Assembly (NCBI GenBank): GCA_002394965.1
Contig: DGVL01000062.1
Coordinates: 1 to 7,522 of the forward strand
Source of the DNA: Lachnospira sp. UBA4285
GTDB taxonomy: Bacteria > Bacillota > Clostridia > Lachnospirales > Lachnospiraceae
Direction of reading: 5' to 3'
DNA: 7,522 bases
The notes under the pieces are model-generated. The model searched no databases and was not told where the DNA came from. It saw only the letters and a list, made by a program, of their open reading frames with translations. Positions 4,933 to 7,522 of the stretch are shown here, piece by piece. Numbering within the stretch: the first letter of the stretch is position 1; each line of letters starts with the position of its first letter. The position numbers were made by a program, and so were the translations under genes.

Positions 4933-5928
4933 ATGGAGGACAGGCTGTATTCGTCGATCGGAGAACTGGTGGGGCACACCCCGCTCGTGGAGCTCACAGG
5001 ATTTGAAAAGGAACACGGACTGTCAGCCCGTATCCTTGCCAAGCTGGAGTATTTTGAGCCGTCGGGCTCGGTGAAGGATCGCGCAGCCTTCTGGATGATC
5101 CGCGCTGCAGAAAAAGAAGGGAAGATTCGCAAGGGTGATGTGATCCTGGATTTCACCAGCGGAAACACAGGGATCGCGCTGGCGGCCTACTGCAATGCGC
5201 TCGGATACCGCTTTGCGGCTGTGCTGCAGCCGGGCGTATCAAAAGAGCGCACGCAGATTCTCAAGGCGTACGGAAGTATCTTTCTGGAGTTTCAGGACAT
5301 TCCGGGCGTCATGGAGATGATGCAGACGGATGGGCTGAATTTCGGGCGGTTCTATGAACTTCTCCAGAAATATGCCGATGCGCACGGTTACTTTTTTATC
5401 AATCAGGGGACGAACCACGCCAATGTGCAGGCACACTACTGCGGCACAGGGCCGGAGATCTGGGCGGCCACGAAGGGACATGTGGACTATTTCACGGCGC
5501 TGTCCGGGACGGGCGGTACGCTCGCCGGATGCGGAAAGTTTCTCAAGGAGAAGAATCCGGACCTGAAGGTGATCGGCGCGCAGCCCTCCCCCGGTTCCCG
5601 CAAGGACAGCGCACACCCGGACCGCGACACGATCGACGGTGTGACGGCATTCTACGGTGTGGATGAGGACGCGGTGCCGAATTTCTTTGAGGAATTGCAG
5701 ATCCACTGTGACGAGGTTCTTGATCTTGACGCGGATGAGGCGTATGCGACGGGGCGCGACCTGGTCAGAAGCGATGGAATCTTTCTCGGTCAGTCGGCAT
5801 CCGCTGCGGTGCTTGCGGCACGAAAAATTGCCGAACGCCCTGAGGCGTCCGGCAAAACAATCGTATGTGTCTGCGCCGACAATGCGTTCAAGTATCTGTC
5901 GACGAATATCTACCGCGAGGATATCTGA
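4933..5928 (+). CDS. PLP-dependent cysteine synthase (CysK/CBS) family protein
   Basis: A 331-residue fold-type II PLP enzyme, cytoplasmic. CysK members make cysteine from O-acetylserine and sulfide by beta-replacement. The PLP lysine is Lys48 in PSGSVKDR (43-50). TSGNTG (75-80) is the substrate carboxylate loop, and SGTGGT (191-196) is the PLP phosphate loop. Ser288 in GQSAS probably takes the place of the serine that contacts the PLP ring nitrogen. The start has AGGGAGG 5 nt upstream. Relative to standard CysK, two regions are unusual: the segment after the TSGNTG loop reads QPGVSKERTQILKAYGS instead of the usual MPxxMSxERR, and an insertion-like stretch FQDIPGVMEMMQTDGLNF follows. The usual GISSGA motif is GQSASA. 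Cysteine synthase is the best call, but another beta-replacement reaction is possible, so no gene symbol is given. It is alone on its transcript, converging on the malic enzyme gene. Confidence 0.85.
   Translation: MEDRLYSSIGELVGHTPLVELTGFEKEHGLSARILAKLEYFEPSGSVKDRAAFWMIRAAEKEGKIRKGDVILDFTSGNTGIALAAYCNALGYRFAAVLQPGVSKERTQILKAYGSIFLEFQDIPGVMEMMQTDGLNFGRFYELLQKYADAHGYFFINQGTNHANVQAHYCGTGPEIWAATKGHVDYFTALSGTGGTLAGCGKFLKEKNPDLKVIGAQPSPGSRKDSAHPDRDTIDGVTAFYGVDEDAVPNFFEELQIHCDEVLDLDADEAYATGRDLVRSDGIFLGQSASAAVLAARKIAERPEASGKTIVCVCADNAFKYLSTNIYREDI
5823..5855 (-). terminator. Intrinsic terminator of the malic enzyme transcript, inside the opposing gene
   Basis: TTGCCG (5828-5833) with CGGCAA (5850-5855), an A/C mismatch, then ACGCC (5835-5839) with GGCGT (5844-5848) around CTGA makes a strong GC-rich stem. 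Read on the minus strand the hairpin is followed by five T residues (5827-5823). On the plus strand it is followed by AAAAC, so it is oriented to stop transcription from the malic enzyme gene, about 80 nt beyond that gene's stop. It lies within the cysteine synthase-family coding sequence, residues about 299-308. Confidence 0.62.
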
Positions 5929-5938
5929 GGCTTCAGAT
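5922..5938. repeat. Inverted repeat spanning both stop codons
   Basis: ATCTGA (5923-5928) and TCAGAT (5933-5938) are perfect 6-bp arms around GGCT. Each arm contains the TGA stop of one of the two convergent genes. No T-run follows on either side, so it is at best a weak 3'-end hairpin. Confidence 0.5.
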
Positions 5939-7102
5939 TCTGGCAACGCCGGACGTGTGCGCGGCTTTGTTCACGGCTTCTGACACAGCCCCGGCAACTC
6001 TCGGGTCGAATGCCTCGGGGATGATGTAGTCGGCGGACAGTTTGTCGCCGACAAGTGAGGCAAGCGCATCAGCGGCTGCGATCAGCATCGTGTCGTTGAT
6101 ATCCGATGCGCGGGCATCCAGCGCACCGCGGAAGATCCCCGGGAAGGCCAGGACATTGTTGATCTGATTTGGAAAATCACTGCGTCCGGTCGCGACGACG
6201 GCGGCACCGCCTGCCTTCGCGTCGTCCGGGAAGATCTCCGGCGTCGGGTTGGCGCAGGCGAAGATGATGGCGTCTTTGTTCATCGTCCGGACCATGTCTG
6301 TGCTGAGAACGCCGGGGGCAGACACGCCGATGAACACATCCGCTCCTTTGATCACGTCGGCCAGAGCCCCGGCGCGTTTACCCCGGTTGGTGATGCGGGC
6401 CATTTCGGTCTTGACTGGATTCAGGTTTTCACGGCCTTCATAGATGGCACCCCGGCGGTCGACAAGCGTGATGTCCTCTGCGCCGGCAGAGATCAGGAGC
6501 TTGCTGATGGATATGGCGGCGGCGCCGGCACCGTTCACGACGATGCGCACGTCTGAGAGTTTCTTTCCGGTCAGCTTCAGGGCATTTATGAGGCCGGCCA
6601 GCGTGATGACGGCCGTGCCGTGCTGATCGTCGTGGAACACCGGTATGTCGCAGCGCTCTTTCAGACGCTGTTCGATCTCAAAGCAGCGCGGCGCGGAAAT
6701 ATCCTCCAGGTTTATGCCGCCAAAGGACCCGGCCAGCAGCGCCACGGTGTTCACGATATCATCTGTGTCCTTGCTGCGGATGCACAGCGGTATGGCATCC
6801 ACGCCTCCGAATGCCTTGAAGAGGACACATTTGCCCTCCATGACAGGCATGCCCGCCTCCGGGCCGATGTCACCCAGGCCAAGAACTGCGGTGCCGTCGG
6901 TCACGACGGCCACAGTGTTCCAGCGGCGGGTGAGTTCAAAACTTTTGCTGATATCTTTCTGAATGGCAAGGCAGGGTGCCGCGACGCCGGGGGTGTAGGC
7001 GAGGGACAGATCGTCCCGGCTGCTGACCGGAACGCGCGGTGTCACTTCAAGTTTTCCCTTCCATTCGGCATGAAGCCGCAGAGATTCTTTTGCATAGTCC
7101 AT
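5933..7102 (-). CDS. Malic enzyme (NAD(P)-dependent, decarboxylating)
   Basis: A 389-residue cytoplasmic enzyme that oxidatively decarboxylates malate to pyruvate and CO2, needing a divalent metal and NAD(P). The length fits the short bacterial form. Family motifs appear in order: AYTPGVAAPC with catalytic Tyr36 (35-44), LGLGDIGP (74-81), Lys91 in MEGKCVLFKAFGG, EDISAPRCFEIE with metal ligands Glu133 and Asp134, FHDDQHGTA with metal ligand Asp159 (156-164), the Rossmann loop NGAGAAA, ANPTPEI, and RSDFPNQINNVLAFPG. All key residues seem intact. The ATG at 7102 has AGAGG 6 nt upstream. NAD versus NADP preference cannot be read safely; NAD is commoner in this subfamily. The gene is monocistronic, with its own promoter behind the purC terminator, and converges with the cysteine synthase-family gene, leaving only 4 bp between stops. 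Its likely terminator lies inside that opposing gene. Confidence 0.94.
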   Translation of the reverse strand: MDYAKESLRLHAEWKGKLEVTPRVPVSSRDDLSLAYTPGVAAPCLAIQKDISKSFELTRRWNTVAVVTDGTAVLGLGDIGPEAGMPVMEGKCVLFKAFGGVDAIPLCIRSKDTDDIVNTVALLAGSFGGINLEDISAPRCFEIEQRLKERCDIPVFHDDQHGTAVITLAGLINALKLTGKKLSDVRIVVNGAGAAAISISKLLISAGAEDITLVDRRGAIYEGRENLNPVKTEMARITNRGKRAGALADVIKGADVFIGVSAPGVLSTDMVRTMNKDAIIFACANPTPEIFPDDAKAGGAAVVATGRSDFPNQINNVLAFPGIFRGALDARASDINDTMLIAAADALASLVGDKLSADYIIPEAFDPRVAGAVSEAVNKAAHTSGVARI

Positions 7103-7151
7103 AGGGTTCCTCTTTCTCTTCTAATCATTTACTGCTTTCGGATACGGCTTA

Positions 7152-7180
7152 TTCATACCATATTACTAGGGAATAAGCAA
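7152..7180 (-). promoter_or_regulatory. Promoter of the malic enzyme gene
   Basis: On the minus strand TTGCTT (7180-7175) is followed by a 17-bp spacer and TATGAA (7157-7152). A TG one base before the hexamer makes an extended -10 (TGGTATGAA). Initiation would be near 7145, leaving a leader of about 42 nt. The -35 starts 2 bp after the upstream terminator's T-run. Confidence 0.55.
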
Positions 7181-7181
7181 G

Positions 7182-7212
7182 AAAAAACCGGCGGACTGTT
7201 TCAGCCCGCCGG
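7182..7212 (-). terminator. Intrinsic terminator of purC
   Basis: On the minus strand CCGGCGG (7212-7206) pairs with CCGCCGG (7194-7188). A G-U pair and CTG/CAG extend the stem to 11 bp, closing an AAA loop. Six T residues (7187-7182) follow. It lies about 40 nt after the purC stop. Confidence 0.9.
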
Positions 7213-7253
7213 GATAAATCTTAAGAAGTGTGTAAATGCACCTGCGCCGGAAA

Positions 7254-7522
7254 TCAGTCCAGATCCGAGCCGGTCAGAAGTTTATAGGCTTCCTTGTACT
7301 TGGCGATGGTCTTGTCGATGATGTCCTGCGGGAGGTTGTAGTCGCTGTCCGGATGCGCTTTCAGCCAGTCACGCACGAACTGCTTGTCAAAGGAAGGCTG
7401 GCTGTGACCGGCTTCGTACCCTTCCAGCGGCCAGAAGCGGCTGCTGTCCGGCGTGAGCATTTCGTCGCCCAGTACAACTTCTCCGTTTTCATCCAGACCG
7501 AACTCGAACTTCGTGTCGGCGA
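7254..7522 (-). CDS. purC: Phosphoribosylaminoimidazole-succinocarboxamide synthase (SAICAR synthetase), C-terminal part
   Basis: The last 88 codons of purC; the 5' part lies beyond the window edge. PurC joins aspartate to CAIR with ATP in purine synthesis, in the cytoplasm. The visible part starts ADTKFEFGLDENGEVVLGDE and continues LTPDSSRFWPLEGYEAG, then SQPSFDKQFVRDWL, a strongly conserved PurC region in which TPDSSRFW belongs to the family signature. The C-terminus ends YKLLTGSDLD. The reading frame runs open to the window edge, so an internal ATG at 7460 is only a methionine in the conserved GDEML stretch and not the start. A strong terminator follows, so purC is the last gene of its transcript. 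No other purine gene can be seen here. Confidence 0.94.
   Translation of the reverse strand, partial: ADTKFEFGLDENGEVVLGDEMLTPDSSRFWPLEGYEAGHSQPSFDKQFVRDWLKAHPDSDYNLPQDIIDKTIAKYKEAYKLLTGSDLD

Noticed and set aside
6620..7321. 233-codon open frame antisense to the malic enzyme gene
   Set aside because: It is a mirror of the strongly conserved malic enzyme frame and runs through the purC terminator.

Overview
The window looks like chromosome from a Gram-positive, low-to-mid GC clostridial anaerobe, probably Lachnospiraceae-like. The pointers are strong purine-rich Shine-Dalgarno (SD) sites, a tRNA with no encoded CCA, a tetrahydrofolate riboswitch ahead of a folate ECF transporter gene, classical intrinsic terminators, and a GH112 galactoside phosphorylase under a divergent AraC regulator. 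The genus cannot be named from this sequence.

Layout. (1) Positions 1-72: 3' end of a tRNA and its terminator. (2) 73-1096: a folate-uptake unit with a candidate promoter, a tetrahydrofolate aptamer, a hairpin that covers the SD and ends in a U-tract, folT, and a terminator. (3) 1097-1352: a non-coding stretch with two adjacent palindromes. (4) 1353-4821: a carbohydrate locus with an AraC regulator on the minus strand and, divergently, a GH112 phosphorylase followed by the wreck of a GH43-like glycosidase. (5) 4822-5928: a PLP-dependent cysteine synthase-family gene with an extended -10 promoter. (6) 5933-7180: a malic enzyme gene on the minus strand, convergent with the previous gene and only 4 bp from it. 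(7) 7182-7522: terminator and C-terminal part of purC on the minus strand.

How the parts work together. Folate status should control folT through the riboswitch. AraC probably senses a sugar and controls the GH112 gene, whose product phosphorolyses a beta-galactoside into galactose-1-phosphate and an acceptor sugar. The downstream GH43-like gene has lost most of its body, so the operon is now reduced to the phosphorylase. The cysteine synthase-like, malic enzyme and purC genes are ordinary metabolic genes with no evident link to the sugar locus.

I see no CRISPR array, transposase, phage or toxin gene, and no clear new system. The points most worth a second look are the riboswitch with its enlarged arm and dual-purpose expression platform, the acceptor specificity of the isolated GH112 enzyme, the internally deleted GH43-like gene, and a terminator for the malic enzyme gene embedded in the coding sequence of the opposing gene.
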